From: CALFUK01 sp964398295
Lineage (GTDB): Bacteria; Bacteroidota; Bacteroidia; Chitinophagales; Saprospiraceae
DNA: 31,087 nt
Reading direction: 5' to 3'
NCBI GenBank assembly: GCA_964398295.1
Contig: CAYNMW010000030.1
Coordinates: 1-31,087 of the forward strand
Positions 17,559 through 25,345 of this stretch are shown in pieces; position 1 is the first letter of the stretch, and every line of letters starts with the position of its first letter. Position numbers and translations under genes: made by a program. Under the pieces are notes generated by a model, which was not told where the DNA came from, did not search any database, and saw nothing but the letters and a program-made list of their open reading frames with translations.

Positions 17559-17594
17559 AAAAAGGGTTTATCGGCGACGATGAATCCTTTTTTT
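17559..17594 (+). terminator. Strong intrinsic terminator of the purH-coaX-OMP-TPR run
   Basis: A 15-pair stem with two G-U wobbles: AAAAAGGGTTTATCG (17559-17573), loop GCGA (a GNRA-type tetraloop, 17574-17577), then CGATGAATCCTTTTT (17578-17592), continuing into a T-run. It lies 21 bases after the TPR gene stop. Confidence 0.88.
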
Positions 17595-17612
17595 CTTTTC
17601 AAAGGTTTGTAA

Positions 17613-17782
17613 ATCCAATTCGCTAATGGATCCGAAGAATTATTCAACTTAGTAGATGCTCCATTTGAAGGAAATGATTTACTCCTTATGGTGAATTGGC
17701 AGGTGCCGATTTATCAAATTATGATGAGTTGAGATTGGAGATTAGAGAGTTATTGGCAGGGCAAAATGTACCACACTTTTAG
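17613..17782 (+). pseudogene. Remnant of a sulfatase C terminus, frameshifted
   Basis: Two reading frames join into a plausible sulfatase tail. From 17613 the frame reads IQFANGSEELFNLVDAPFEG, then NDLL. A one-base shift near 17682 continues as PYGELAGADLSNYDELRLE and IRELLAGQNVPHF, then TAG at 17782. The pattern of a '(D/N)G(S/T)EELY(D/N)L..DP.E..DLL' strand followed by a final helix is typical of the end of arylsulfatase-like proteins. An in-frame stop precedes the remnant and there is no catalytic region nearby. It sits immediately behind the terminator, with no functional start. The family call rests on pattern memory, so moderate confidence only. Confidence 0.42.
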
Positions 17783-17860
17783 ATTACACAAATTCAGAAA
17801 TACATCCTCCAAAATTTAAATTCATCTGTTAGAATGTAATTACTTTAATGTAATGATTGA

Positions 17861-18577
17861 TCATCGGTTATTGAATAAAATAGTATGCAACTCATCCATT
17901 TCTTCTTTGTTTAAATATGACCACTCTCCAGGTTTTAACGCTCCCAATGTTATGTGCATAATCCGTACTCGTTTGAGAGTTGTGACTTTGTATCCACAAT
18001 ATTCGCACATTCTACGTATTTGCCTATTTAACCCTTGAGTCAAGATAATTTTAAATAAGGTTGTTTTTAATTGAATGACTTTGCTGGGTAGTGTTTTTGT
18101 GCCTAGCATGGGTATAGGCTTAGACATATTCTGAATGAAGGCACTATTGATTGGTCTATTTACGCCAACTATATATTCTTTCTCATGTTTGTTTTCCTTT
18201 CTCAATATTTTATTGACAATGTCTCCGTCACTTGTTAACAGAATGAGTCCAGTAGAACTTTTATCTAGTCTCCCAATTGGAAATATTCTTTTCTTATAAT
18301 TAATGTAGTCAATGATGTTACTCTTATCCTTAGTATCTGTGGTGCAAGTTACACCTGGTGGTTTGTGGAATTTAATGTAGACTTGTTTTGACTTTTTTTT
18401 CTTGATGATTTGACCATCGAGAATCACTTGATCAGAAGCTGTCACTCGGTTTCCTTTTTTGGCTACTTCTCCATTGAGTATAACACGGCCTTGCTCGATC
18501 AATTTATCTGCTTCACGTCTGGAACAGAGACCTTTGCTGCTGATGAATTTATTGAGGCTGATACTTTCTTCGTTCAT
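17861..18577 (-). CDS. rluF: 23S rRNA pseudouridine synthase, RluF-like (RsuA/RluB/E/F family)
   Basis: 238 residues. Isomerises a specific uridine of 23S rRNA (U2604 for E. coli RluF). The N-terminal S4 RNA-binding domain (about 7-65) has LNKFISSKGLCSRREADKLI. The catalytic domain contains FPIGRLDKSSTGLILLTSDG with the catalytic Asp, KEYIVGVNRPI, and the QGLNRQIRRMCEYCGYKVTT segment, which resembles RluF more than RsuA. Length fits, allowing for a shorter tail than E. coli RluF. ATG start; the upstream DNA-repair gene on the same strand ends 15 bases earlier, so they are probably co-transcribed. Family certain; the exact target uridine is inferred. Confidence 0.9.
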   Translation of the reverse strand: MNEESISLNKFISSKGLCSRREADKLIEQGRVILNGEVAKKGNRVTASDQVILDGQIIKKKKSKQVYIKFHKPPGVTCTTDTKDKSNIIDYINYKKRIFPIGRLDKSSTGLILLTSDGDIVNKILRKENKHEKEYIVGVNRPINSAFIQNMSKPIPMLGTKTLPSKVIQLKTTLFKIILTQGLNRQIRRMCEYCGYKVTTLKRVRIMHITLGALKPGEWSYLNKEEMDELHTILFNNR

Positions 18578-18592
18578 ATGATCATCCCTGAT

Positions 18593-19369
18593 TTAATTCT
18601 GGATTAATGCTGTTGCCCAAGGGTCTTTTTTCTTTATCAGATTTCTCACAGCATGTTTCATAATCCATTGTCGTTCTGTTGAGCTGTTTTTAATTTTCCA
18701 TGAATCCAAAAGCTGTTTGCCTATTTCAGGATTATCCTTTAAAATGTCATTTATACAATTTGCTACAGATTTTTGAACGTACTTAGATTTATCATCTTTC
18801 AGCTTATTTAGTATGGGAAGTATTGGTTTTGGATTTTCAATAAATGCATCTAATTTTTTGGCCCATGGGAGTCTTGGCCTCACTCCTTCACAAGACAAAC
18901 GACGGACATGAAAATTATCATCTGTTGCCCATTGTTTCATTTGTTTCAACGTAGCTTTACTGTGTGATTCTATATATGGACGAATAGTATATTCTCCTGT
19001 ATTTCGTTTGGTGATTTCTTTTATCGCATTCATTGATTCATCAAAATGATCTAAGCCATATTTTTCTATAAATTTTGCAATTGGCATCACCCAATAGAAA
19101 TTGCTAAACATGCCTGTTTCTTCTGTATTTTCTGGTCCTAAAACAGATATAAGGATAACAAGTCCTTTGCTGTAATTTGAGTCGAGTTCCTCGTACAAGC
19201 CATCCGCGATTACTTCAACCCGATCTTTTAGTTCGAGCGTCCCGACTTGCTTGTCTATTTGTTTGACAAATCTCCTACTATTGAATGTCGGTTCACTTGT
19301 GCTGATTTTATCTGCCAGAAGTTTTGCCAGGTCTTTATCAAACCACAGTTTCAATTGTTTGAATGCCAT
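18593..19369 (-). CDS. DNA alkylation repair protein, AlkC-like (HEAT-like repeats)
   Basis: 258 residues. AlkC/AlkD proteins are HEAT-repeat DNA glycosylases that excise positively charged alkylated bases such as 3-methyladenine without base flipping. Diagnostic features resemble AlkC: EYTIRPYIESHSKATLKQM, FHVRRLSCEGVRPRLPWAKKL (the RRL..EG.RPRLPW block), PILPILNKLKDD, and KYVQKSVANCINDI. A final helix pair contains RQWIMKHAVRNLIKK. No signal peptide; cytoplasmic. ATG start. It precedes rluF by 15 bases. The AlkC assignment rests on remembered family motifs; the superfamily is firm. Confidence 0.88.
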   Translation of the reverse strand: MAFKQLKLWFDKDLAKLLADKISTSEPTFNSRRFVKQIDKQVGTLELKDRVEVIADGLYEELDSNYSKGLVILISVLGPENTEETGMFSNFYWVMPIAKFIEKYGLDHFDESMNAIKEITKRNTGEYTIRPYIESHSKATLKQMKQWATDDNFHVRRLSCEGVRPRLPWAKKLDAFIENPKPILPILNKLKDDKSKYVQKSVANCINDILKDNPEIGKQLLDSWKIKNSSTERQWIMKHAVRNLIKKKDPWATALIQN

Positions 19370-19472
19370 ATCGTAAAGTTAAAAATTGGGAGACAGAAAT
19401 TGGTGATTCAAGTTGATAATCGGCCTTATAAGGAGTAATGAGAAAATACTAAAATGATCAAAGAATTACTTT

Positions 19473-20027
19473 TTAAATTGAAATCTTAGGTTCAATATAA
19501 GAAGTCCATATAAAAGCCACAATTCCACCAAGAACACTTTTTATAATCCCTCCTAATAAAAATGGCTTAATTCCGTGAATAATTGCAGCCCCCAAACCCA
19601 TAGAATAACTTAACCATAATGATCCAAGGGTGAGGATTACAATTGTTCCTAGAAACATTAATATGATGGATGAAAATAGTGATTCTACATGTCTTGTTTC
19701 TTTAATTTTACCAACTAGTCCTGCAGCTATTACAAACCCGTATAAATAACCTGCACTCGTGCCCCACAAGGTATCTAGACCACTCCCTCCTCCTGAAAAT
19801 ATGGGTAAGCCTAAAGCTCCACATACAAGGTAAAGTAGCATTGCAATAATGGCCAGTTTAGAACCAAGAATGAAACCAACTAATAATACTGCAAACGTCT
19901 GACCGCTGATACTCAGATCTGCTTCGTTGAGAGGAAGCTTAATTTCCAATTGTGCAAATAGAGAAACAAAAAGTACTGCAGTAATGACCTTAAAAAGCAA
20001 AAAGTAGTTTGTTTTAGGCCAATGCAA
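19473..20027 (-). CDS. bioY: BioY family biotin transporter (ECF S component)
   Basis: 184 residues, about six transmembrane helices. BioY binds and imports biotin, alone or with ECF energy-coupling subunits. Motifs: SISGQTFAVLLVGFILGSKLA, CGALGLPIFSGGGSG and a following TSAGYLYGFVIAAGLVG. No BioM/BioN genes are present in the window. The start is apparently TTG at 20027; no in-frame ATG exists before the second helix, and an in-frame TAA lies just upstream. The TTG lies inside the last codons of the ABC-F gene (14-base overlap), consistent with coupled translation. No biotin riboswitch or BirA-type palindrome was seen, as expected for an internal operon position. Confidence 0.9.
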   Translation of the reverse strand: MHWPKTNYFLLFKVITAVLFVSLFAQLEIKLPLNEADLSISGQTFAVLLVGFILGSKLAIIAMLLYLVCGALGLPIFSGGGSGLDTLWGTSAGYLYGFVIAAGLVGKIKETRHVESLFSSIILMFLGTIVILTLGSLWLSYSMGLGAAIIHGIKPFLLGGIIKSVLGGIVAFIWTSYIEPKISI

Positions 20028-21651
20028 GTTCGCCAGTTAATTCCTTTCTTTTTCCTCTTACCTTGTCTGATCGTACATAATCATTATACGTCATTAGTTG
20101 GTCAATCATACCACTAGGAGTGATTTCTATGATTCTATTGCAAGATGAATTCAACATCTCGTGATCATGAGAGGTTATGATAAAACTACCTTTGAATTCT
20201 TTTAGTGAATTGTTTAAGGCTGTTATAGATTCCAAGTCAAGGTGATTCGTAGGTTCGTCCATCAACAAGAAATTGGGGTGTGATAACATCATTCTGGACA
20301 GCATACATCTCACTTTTTCACCTCCGGAAAGAACACCTGACTTTTTAAATACTTCTTCTCCTGAAAAGAGCATCCTTCCCAAAAAGCCTCTAATGAATTG
20401 TTCGTCTTTATTTTCTGAGAATTGTCTTAGCCAATCCATCAGCTCTACATTCTGTTCTTCTGTAAAGAATGATTCATTGTCTGTTGGCAAATATGCTTTT
20501 TCGATAGTCTGTCCCCATTCGATTTTTCCAGTTGTTGGCTCTAATTCTCCGCTCAATATTTTATAAAAAGCAGTGATAGCTGTTGATTCTCTGGCCAGCA
20601 AAGCAATTTTGTCACCATTGTTGAGCCTAAAGTTAATGCCTGCAAATAATGTTTCGCCTTCTGGGGTAGTATAGCTGAGGTCATCTACAAACAGTAACTG
20701 ATCTCCTATTTCTCTTTCTGATTGAAAATGAATAAATGGATATTTTCTTGTGGACGGTTTTATGTCCTCTAGTTTTAGTTTTTCCAAGGCTTTTTTCCGA
20801 CTGGTTGCTTGTCTTGATTTTGAAGCATTGGCTGCGAAACGCTGAATAAATTCCATCATTTCCTTTCGCTTCTGTTCTACCTTTTTATTTTTATTGGCAA
20901 GTTGTTGTGCCATCAATTGGCTTGACTCATACCAAAAAGTATAATTACCAGAGAACGTTCTAATTTGACCAAAGTCTATGTCAACGATATGCGTACAAAC
21001 CATATCTAAGAAGTATCTATCGTGAGAAACAACAATCACTGTATTCTTATAGTCTGCAAGGAAATCTGCCAACCAAGTGACAGTTTGCGCATCCAAGTCA
21101 TTTGTTGGCTCATCCAGCAATAGTAAGTCTGGATTACCAAATAACGCTTGTGCCAACAATACTTTTACTTTTTGCTGGGAATTAAGTTCTTTCATTGTTT
21201 TATAATGCGCATCAACAGGGATGCCCATATTGGACAATAGTTCACCAGCATTTGCATCGGCTTCCCATCCACCCATTTCACCAAACTGATTTTCAAGTTC
21301 TGCTGCCTTCAAGCCTTCCGCTTCTGTGGCATCAGGATTCATATAGATATCATTCTTCTCTTTCATGATGTCATACATTTCTTTATGACCCATGATGACT
21401 GTTTCTAATACCTGCAATTCTTCAAATTCGAAGTGGTTCTGTTTTAGGACTGCCATTCGATTGCCAGGCTCAAGTTCAATGTGCCCTCCAGTAGGATCAT
21501 CTTGACCACTAAGGATTTTCATGAATGTCGATTTGCCGGCACCGTTTGCCCCTATAATACCATAGCAATTTCCTTGCGTAAATTCAACATTGACTTCATC
21601 AAAGAGAATTCTCTTTCCGAATTGAACACTAAGATTGCGGACACTAATCAT
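20014..21651 (-). CDS. ybiT: ABC-F family ATPase, YbiT-like, with one degenerate ATP site
   Basis: 545 residues, two ABC domains, no membrane segment. ABC-F proteins act on the ribosome. NBD1 has Walker A GANGAGKST (34-42), Walker B LLLLDEPT (Glu181) and SHD, but its signature is LNSQQ (156-160) in place of LSGGQ. The linker (about 255-305) contains the family's RFAANASKSRQATSRKKALE. NBD2 has signature LSGGE (441-445), Walker B LLMDEPT and SHD, but where Walker A should be (353-361) it reads ARESTAITA, lacking the Gly and Lys. In a head-to-tail dimer this pairs intact Walker A1 with intact signature 2, and dead Walker A2 with dead signature 1. ATG start. Overlaps bioY by 14 bases. I recall similar NBD2 degeneracy in other YbiT-group proteins. 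Confidence 0.92.
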   Translation of the reverse strand: MISVRNLSVQFGKRILFDEVNVEFTQGNCYGIIGANGAGKSTFMKILSGQDDPTGGHIELEPGNRMAVLKQNHFEFEELQVLETVIMGHKEMYDIMKEKNDIYMNPDATEAEGLKAAELENQFGEMGGWEADANAGELLSNMGIPVDAHYKTMKELNSQQKVKVLLAQALFGNPDLLLLDEPTNDLDAQTVTWLADFLADYKNTVIVVSHDRYFLDMVCTHIVDIDFGQIRTFSGNYTFWYESSQLMAQQLANKNKKVEQKRKEMMEFIQRFAANASKSRQATSRKKALEKLKLEDIKPSTRKYPFIHFQSEREIGDQLLFVDDLSYTTPEGETLFAGINFRLNNGDKIALLARESTAITAFYKILSGELEPTTGKIEWGQTIEKAYLPTDNESFFTEEQNVELMDWLRQFSENKDEQFIRGFLGRMLFSGEEVFKKSGVLSGGEKVRCMLSRMMLSHPNFLLMDEPTNHLDLESITALNNSLKEFKGSFIITSHDHEMLNSSCNRIIEITPSGMIDQLMTYNDYVRSDKVRGKRKELTGELALA

Positions 21652-21670
21652 TTATTGAAAATTTAAGGTG

Positions 21671-21678
21671 CAAATGTA
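21671..21678 (-). promoter_or_regulatory. Candidate -7 box for the ABC-F/bioY operon
   Basis: Read leftward, TACATTTG matches TAnnTTTG and lies 20 bases before the ATG, implying a leader of roughly 12 bases. The nearest TTG on that strand, at 21704-21706, is 25 bases away, longer than ideal. Confidence 0.35.
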
Positions 21679-21725
21679 CATGCTTTCTATGTATATAGCT
21701 TGCCAAATTGGCTTTCTATTTGTTT

Positions 21726-22700
21726 TTATACAGATCGAAACAAATAGATTCCTTCTTCACTCATACTTTTTTTGATCAGGCCACGCTCTTCTAAAACATC
21801 CAGATACCCAATTAACATAACAATGGCTGGAAAACTGATCCTATCTTCATACATCGTAGCTATTAAATCATTGTATCTATGTTTGCCATCCTTAATCAAT
21901 GATCTGGTTTCTTCTAACCTCATTTCAATTCTTCTCAATTGTGTTTCGATCAGTTGGTCTACATTTTCTATGGTTTCGTAATGACCTGGGTATGCTACAG
22001 CGATATCCAGTTTTTTCATGGCATTTAATGAATCGATAAGCTTTGGTAATCCTACTTGTCTCTTTGTAGAATCATAGGGATCCAATTCAATTACAGGTGT
22101 AGGTGTTAACTTTAGTAGCATATCAGCGGAGAACATTTGTCGACTCTCGTTTTGGAAGAAAACTGTTTGTGTTGCCGAATGACCCGGTGTATAAATTGCT
22201 TCCCAATGTTGACCACCAATATCAATACCCTCTTTTGACTCAAACCGAATCGTATTTTCTACTGGAATGGGCTCCCACATGTCTAGCATAGAGCTGAAAA
22301 ATGATTTTCCATGAGTAAAAAAATTTGATAGAATAGAATCTTTGGTAACAAGCGTTGAAAAAGTGTCTCTTATGAGTTCATTTCTTTTGTTCCACATAGC
22401 ATGCACATTAGCACCCCATTCATAGCAATACTCAGACATCCAGACTTTAGCATCGGAGTGTTCGACAATTCGATTGGCCATACCCATATGATCTACATGG
22501 GCATGCGTGATGATGATTTTCTGAATGTCACTAACCAATAAACCATGTTCACCCAATTGTTTATTCATAGCTGTCCAGCTATCTTCGGTCAATTCACCAC
22601 AATCAATCAGGGTAGGGATAGGCTCCTTTATCAACCAGCTGTTGACTGACTGCATGTTAAGAATTTCTGGAAGTATGATCCGTATTGGATAAAGATTCAT
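21726..22700 (-). CDS. MBL-fold metallo-hydrolase
   Basis: 324 residues. The metallo-beta-lactamase core has the metal-binding motif HAHVDH (His66, His68, Asp70, His71), a downstream TPGHSATQT His, the bridging Asp in FSADMLL, and a final YPGHYE His, so both metal sites look complete. A C-terminal winged-helix-like region (about 245-324) fits the LACTB2/hydrolase-like subgroup. No signal peptide; cytoplasmic. ATG start giving MNLYPIRIILPEILNMQSVNSWLI, with the expected first strands. Its first 44 bases overlap the end of the upstream membrane-protein gene, so the two are linked. Substrate unknown; thioester or phosphoester are possibilities. Confidence 0.9.
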   Translation of the reverse strand: MNLYPIRIILPEILNMQSVNSWLIKEPIPTLIDCGELTEDSWTAMNKQLGEHGLLVSDIQKIIITHAHVDHMGMANRIVEHSDAKVWMSEYCYEWGANVHAMWNKRNELIRDTFSTLVTKDSILSNFFTHGKSFFSSMLDMWEPIPVENTIRFESKEGIDIGGQHWEAIYTPGHSATQTVFFQNESRQMFSADMLLKLTPTPVIELDPYDSTKRQVGLPKLIDSLNAMKKLDIAVAYPGHYETIENVDQLIETQLRRIEMRLEETRSLIKDGKHRYNDLIATMYEDRISFPAIVMLIGYLDVLEERGLIKKSMSEEGIYLFRSV

Positions 22701-23316
22701 TAACTGATTTGTAGGTAAAACAAAATATGATTAGAACTAAGAATGCTAGAAAAATAGAGTTGGCGAAAATATCCTTTAGTTTGTCAGAACCAAATAAAGC
22801 GGGTAAAGAAAGGACAGCAGGTATCGAAATCAAGATAGACATCAATTTATTAGATAGCTTAGGCGACCAAAAGTGATACCCAATTATGGCAAACAGAACA
22901 GCCAATCCTATCCACTTAGACCAAGTACTCATAGCTAATGCTTGCAAACTTAACGAGAATTGGCCGTTGTTAAGATAGGCCTCACTTATATCTAATAGTT
23001 GAATTGTTTCTATGACGTCAGATATATATATAATTGCGATGAGCACTATGCCTGGCCACAGAGAAATCTGATTAAGACGAACAAAAATTTTCCAAAACCC
23101 AAGTAAAAATAGACTGTAGAAAATCATGAACGCAAAGTCTGTTTTATTAAGCCAGTCAAGCGCATTTACCGCATCTTTTGTTAAAGGACCAAGGACTTTG
23201 TGCACGTCATCTATAGATTCGACAAACTCAAAGGCTAAAATTGAACTTGTGTAGGGGGCTGGTATTTTTTGTTTCGGCGGTGAAAAATAGGCAAACAATA
23301 AAATACAAATCAACAT
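22657..23316 (-). CDS. Uncharacterised multi-pass membrane protein
   Basis: 219 residues with about six hydrophobic segments: the first at the N terminus (MLICILLFAYF), then around FAFMIFYSLFLLGFW, LWPGIVLIAIIYI, WIGLAVLFAIIGY, ILISIPAVLSLPALF and IFLAFLVLIIFCF. Between helices one and two lies an extracytoplasmic loop (about 14-60) with IPAPYTSSILAFEF. Acidic residues inside or beside helices (the segment YISDVIETIQLLDIS) might be functional. I recall uncharacterised Bacteroidota proteins with this arrangement, but no named family. ATG start; the frame is open 27 codons further upstream but has no ATG, GTG or TTG. Overlaps the MBL hydrolase gene by 44 bases. Confidence 0.72.
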   Translation of the reverse strand: MLICILLFAYFSPPKQKIPAPYTSSILAFEFVESIDDVHKVLGPLTKDAVNALDWLNKTDFAFMIFYSLFLLGFWKIFVRLNQISLWPGIVLIAIIYISDVIETIQLLDISEAYLNNGQFSLSLQALAMSTWSKWIGLAVLFAIIGYHFWSPKLSNKLMSILISIPAVLSLPALFGSDKLKDIFANSIFLAFLVLIIFCFTYKSVNESLSNTDHTSRNS

Positions 23317-23408
23317 TGGAATGCCTAGGAAACCAATTTTGAAATAAGGTTTTCTGTTAAGTAAATGTGCACCTGTACTGATAACGTTGATATTTTTCTA
23401 AGTTCAAA

Positions 23409-23439
23409 TTGAGGAATATACATATTATTAGTACTTTTG
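23409..23439 (+). promoter_or_regulatory. Consensus-like rightward promoter with no gene behind it
   Basis: TTG at 23409-23411, a 20-base spacer, then TACTTTTG at 23432-23439, an excellent match to the Bacteroidota -33/-7 pattern. It points right, away from the leftward membrane-protein gene and towards the hairpin at 23541-23575. No open frame of note follows before the opposing amidohydrolase gene. Confidence 0.5.
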
Positions 23440-23444
23440 TATCA

Positions 23445-23584
23445 GACTTCCAGCTACAAGTAGCAACTATTTGACAAATATCCCGTGTAACGCATCAAGA
23501 TGTGCACGTAAAGTAAATGCTCTTTTAAGGTGTAGAGCAAGGTGTAAGTGGCATTCGCCTGAATGCCCTTGCACCACCTTTAAG
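23445..23584 (+). ncRNA. Candidate small RNA ending in a long hairpin (or an interspersed palindromic repeat)
   Basis: The 314-base gap 23317-23630 contains no gene but is structured. The core stem is GGTGTAAG (23541-23548), a bulged T, GGCATTC (23550-23556), loop GCCT, GAATGCC (23561-23567), CTTGCACC (23568-23575). That is 15 pairs with one wobble. Outer segments around 23522-23530 and 23576-23584 (CTTTTAAGG / ACCTTTAAG) can pair in part. A consensus-like promoter 100 bases upstream on the same strand suggests a transcript of about 140-150 bases. The U-run after the stem is weak (ATATTTT, about 8 bases on). Alternatives: a bidirectional transcription barrier after the amidohydrolase gene, or a REP-like genomic repeat. 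No known RNA family recognised. Confidence 0.35.
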
Positions 23585-23630
23585 ACTTATATTTTCCCTT
23601 ATTCCACAGCACTCATTTGTTATTTAAAAA

Positions 23631-25325
23631 TTAAATATTCTCGTATTTAATAACTCCATTAACAATTGTGTATAATACCTTGGTATCTAGGATGGCATCG
23701 TCAGAGCAAGTCATTAAATTCTCCGATAGTATAACAATGTCAGCTACCTTCCCCTTTTCTAAAGTTCCTTTATACTCTTCTTCGAATGCTGCATGAGCAT
23801 TGTTGATTGTATATGATTTCAGGGCTTCAAGACGAGACATCTTTTGCATTGGGTAAAAGATCAGTTTATTATCTGCTCTTTTTCTTGTTACAGATGCATA
23901 GTAGGATTGGATGGGGTCAACGTCTTCTACAGGTACGTCAGTTCCATTGGCTATAATGGCACCACTATCCATTAATGATCTCCAGGCATATGCGCCTTCC
24001 TCTGCTCTCTTTTTTCCTAGCCGTTTCACTACAAATGGCGAATCTGATGTGCAATGGATTCCCTGCATTGCCGGGATGATTCCAAGTTGCGCAAAACGAG
24101 GAATGTCATCTGGGTGTAAATGCTGTGCATGCTCAATTCTCCATCTCATGTTCTTTTCTTTACTTACAAAATCTGAGAAAATGTCCAATACTTCCCGATT
24201 GGCACGATCGCCAATTGCGTGGACGCAATACTGCATATCATTGGAAACAGCCAGCTTTGATATTTCCTCTACGTCTTCCACGGATGTCGTATTTTGACCA
24301 ACAAAATCTTGCTTGTCAGAGTAACCCTGTAACAGCCATGCACCATACGACCCGAGAGCACCATCGATCGCAGATTTGATGGCTCGACAGGTATAGAATT
24401 TATTGCCAACATTAATCATGCGGTGAGCCGATAGATTTTCTCGCATATCTTCAATGCTCGATCTAATCATGACCCATAGCCGAACATCTAGATCGCCGCC
24501 CTTTGCTAGTTTTTCATAACGGCGACATTCTTCAAAACTAGAGCCAGCATCTTGAAAGGATGTTACTCCTTTAGATAAACATTCTTGCTCAGCCAGCTGA
24601 ATGCCTTCATGCCACTTTGCTTTAAGCTCATCTTGACTGAGACCATCCAAATATTCCTGATGAGCCTTGCGAATTACACTCATTGCTGTTTCTTCAAATA
24701 CACCAATTGCTTCTCCATCGCTATCTCGTACTATTCTTCCACCAGATGGATTAGGTGTCTCTACAGATACCCCAGCGATTTCCATAGCTTTTGCATTTGC
24801 GAAAACTCCATGTCCACTTGCATGTCCTAAAATCACGGGATTATCAGGTGAGATTGCGCTAAGTTTATCATGCGAAGGATAGCCATAAGTTGTTTCACCT
24901 GGAGATTCATTCCACTTTTCCTGGTGCCAACCTCTTCCTTCGATCCATTCTCCAGGTTGTGCTGTTTTTACTTTTTCTTCTACCATTGACACGATTTCAT
25001 CCCAATTCTTAGATCGTATAAAATTTAGGTTAATGAGGCTATAGCCCAAACTTGAGAAATGGCCATGACCTTCAATGAATCCGGGCATGATGAAAGCTTG
25101 TTTTGCATCAATAGAATTTGTAGCCTCCAGCTGTCTTATATCTTCAGAGCTTCCTAGTTTTTGGACCAGGCCATCTCTAATCGCAATTGCTTCCACAACG
25201 CTGTTTTCTGTATCAAGGGTGTGAATAGCACCATTATAGATAATTAAATCATATGCATTCTTGTCCGTTTCGCACGAACTGAATAACATGAGCATCAAGA
25301 ATGAGAAGAAGAATGAGCCTTTCAT
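23631..25325 (-). CDS. YtcJ-type amidohydrolase, lipoprotein
   Basis: 564 residues from the ATG at 25325. An in-frame TTG at 25358 would add 11 residues ahead of the lipoprotein signal and is unlikely. MKGSFFFSFLMLMLFSSC is a lipoprotein signal, with Cys18 lipidated and a charged ETDKN after it. The amidohydrolase_3 (YtcJ-like) metal-dependent hydrolase core has GFIEGHGHFSSLG (metal HxH), HAIGDRANR, RIEHAQHLHPDD, and NGTDVPVEDVDPIQSYY (metal Asp). The C-terminal composite beta domain ends in GKVADIVIL. Substrate not predictable; probably periplasmic side of a membrane. Its start lies only 20 bases from the nearest rightward ATG of the polyprenyl synthase. Confidence 0.92.
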   Translation of the reverse strand: MKGSFFFSFLMLMLFSSCETDKNAYDLIIYNGAIHTLDTENSVVEAIAIRDGLVQKLGSSEDIRQLEATNSIDAKQAFIMPGFIEGHGHFSSLGYSLINLNFIRSKNWDEIVSMVEEKVKTAQPGEWIEGRGWHQEKWNESPGETTYGYPSHDKLSAISPDNPVILGHASGHGVFANAKAMEIAGVSVETPNPSGGRIVRDSDGEAIGVFEETAMSVIRKAHQEYLDGLSQDELKAKWHEGIQLAEQECLSKGVTSFQDAGSSFEECRRYEKLAKGGDLDVRLWVMIRSSIEDMRENLSAHRMINVGNKFYTCRAIKSAIDGALGSYGAWLLQGYSDKQDFVGQNTTSVEDVEEISKLAVSNDMQYCVHAIGDRANREVLDIFSDFVSKEKNMRWRIEHAQHLHPDDIPRFAQLGIIPAMQGIHCTSDSPFVVKRLGKKRAEEGAYAWRSLMDSGAIIANGTDVPVEDVDPIQSYYASVTRKRADNKLIFYPMQKMSRLEALKSYTINNAHAAFEEEYKGTLEKGKVADIVILSENLMTCSDDAILDTKVLYTIVNGVIKYENI

Positions 25326-25333
25326 TATATTTG
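25326..25333 (+). promoter_or_regulatory. Candidate -7 box of the polyprenyl synthase
   Basis: TATATTTG, an exact TAnnTTTG match, lies in the 20-base gap between the divergent amidohydrolase and polyprenyl synthase starts. It would place the transcript start within about ten bases of the synthase ATGs at 25346 and 25352, giving a nearly leaderless mRNA. No TTG at the -33 position. Confidence 0.35.
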
Positions 25334-25345
25334 TTTTATAAGTAT

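Noticed and set aside
19424..19433. Palindrome CCTTATAAGG upstream of the bioY 3' end
   Set aside because: A 10-base AT-rich palindrome is expected by chance in this composition and has no positional logic.
23541..23575. tRNA or SRP RNA in the hairpin region
   Set aside because: No cloverleaf, no T-arm GGTTCGA, and no SRP GGAAGCAGC-type loop. The structure is a single long stem.
23911..24297. 128-codon rightward frame opposite the amidohydrolase
   Set aside because: Fully inside a well-supported gene with intact catalytic motifs; the antisense frame shows no domain.
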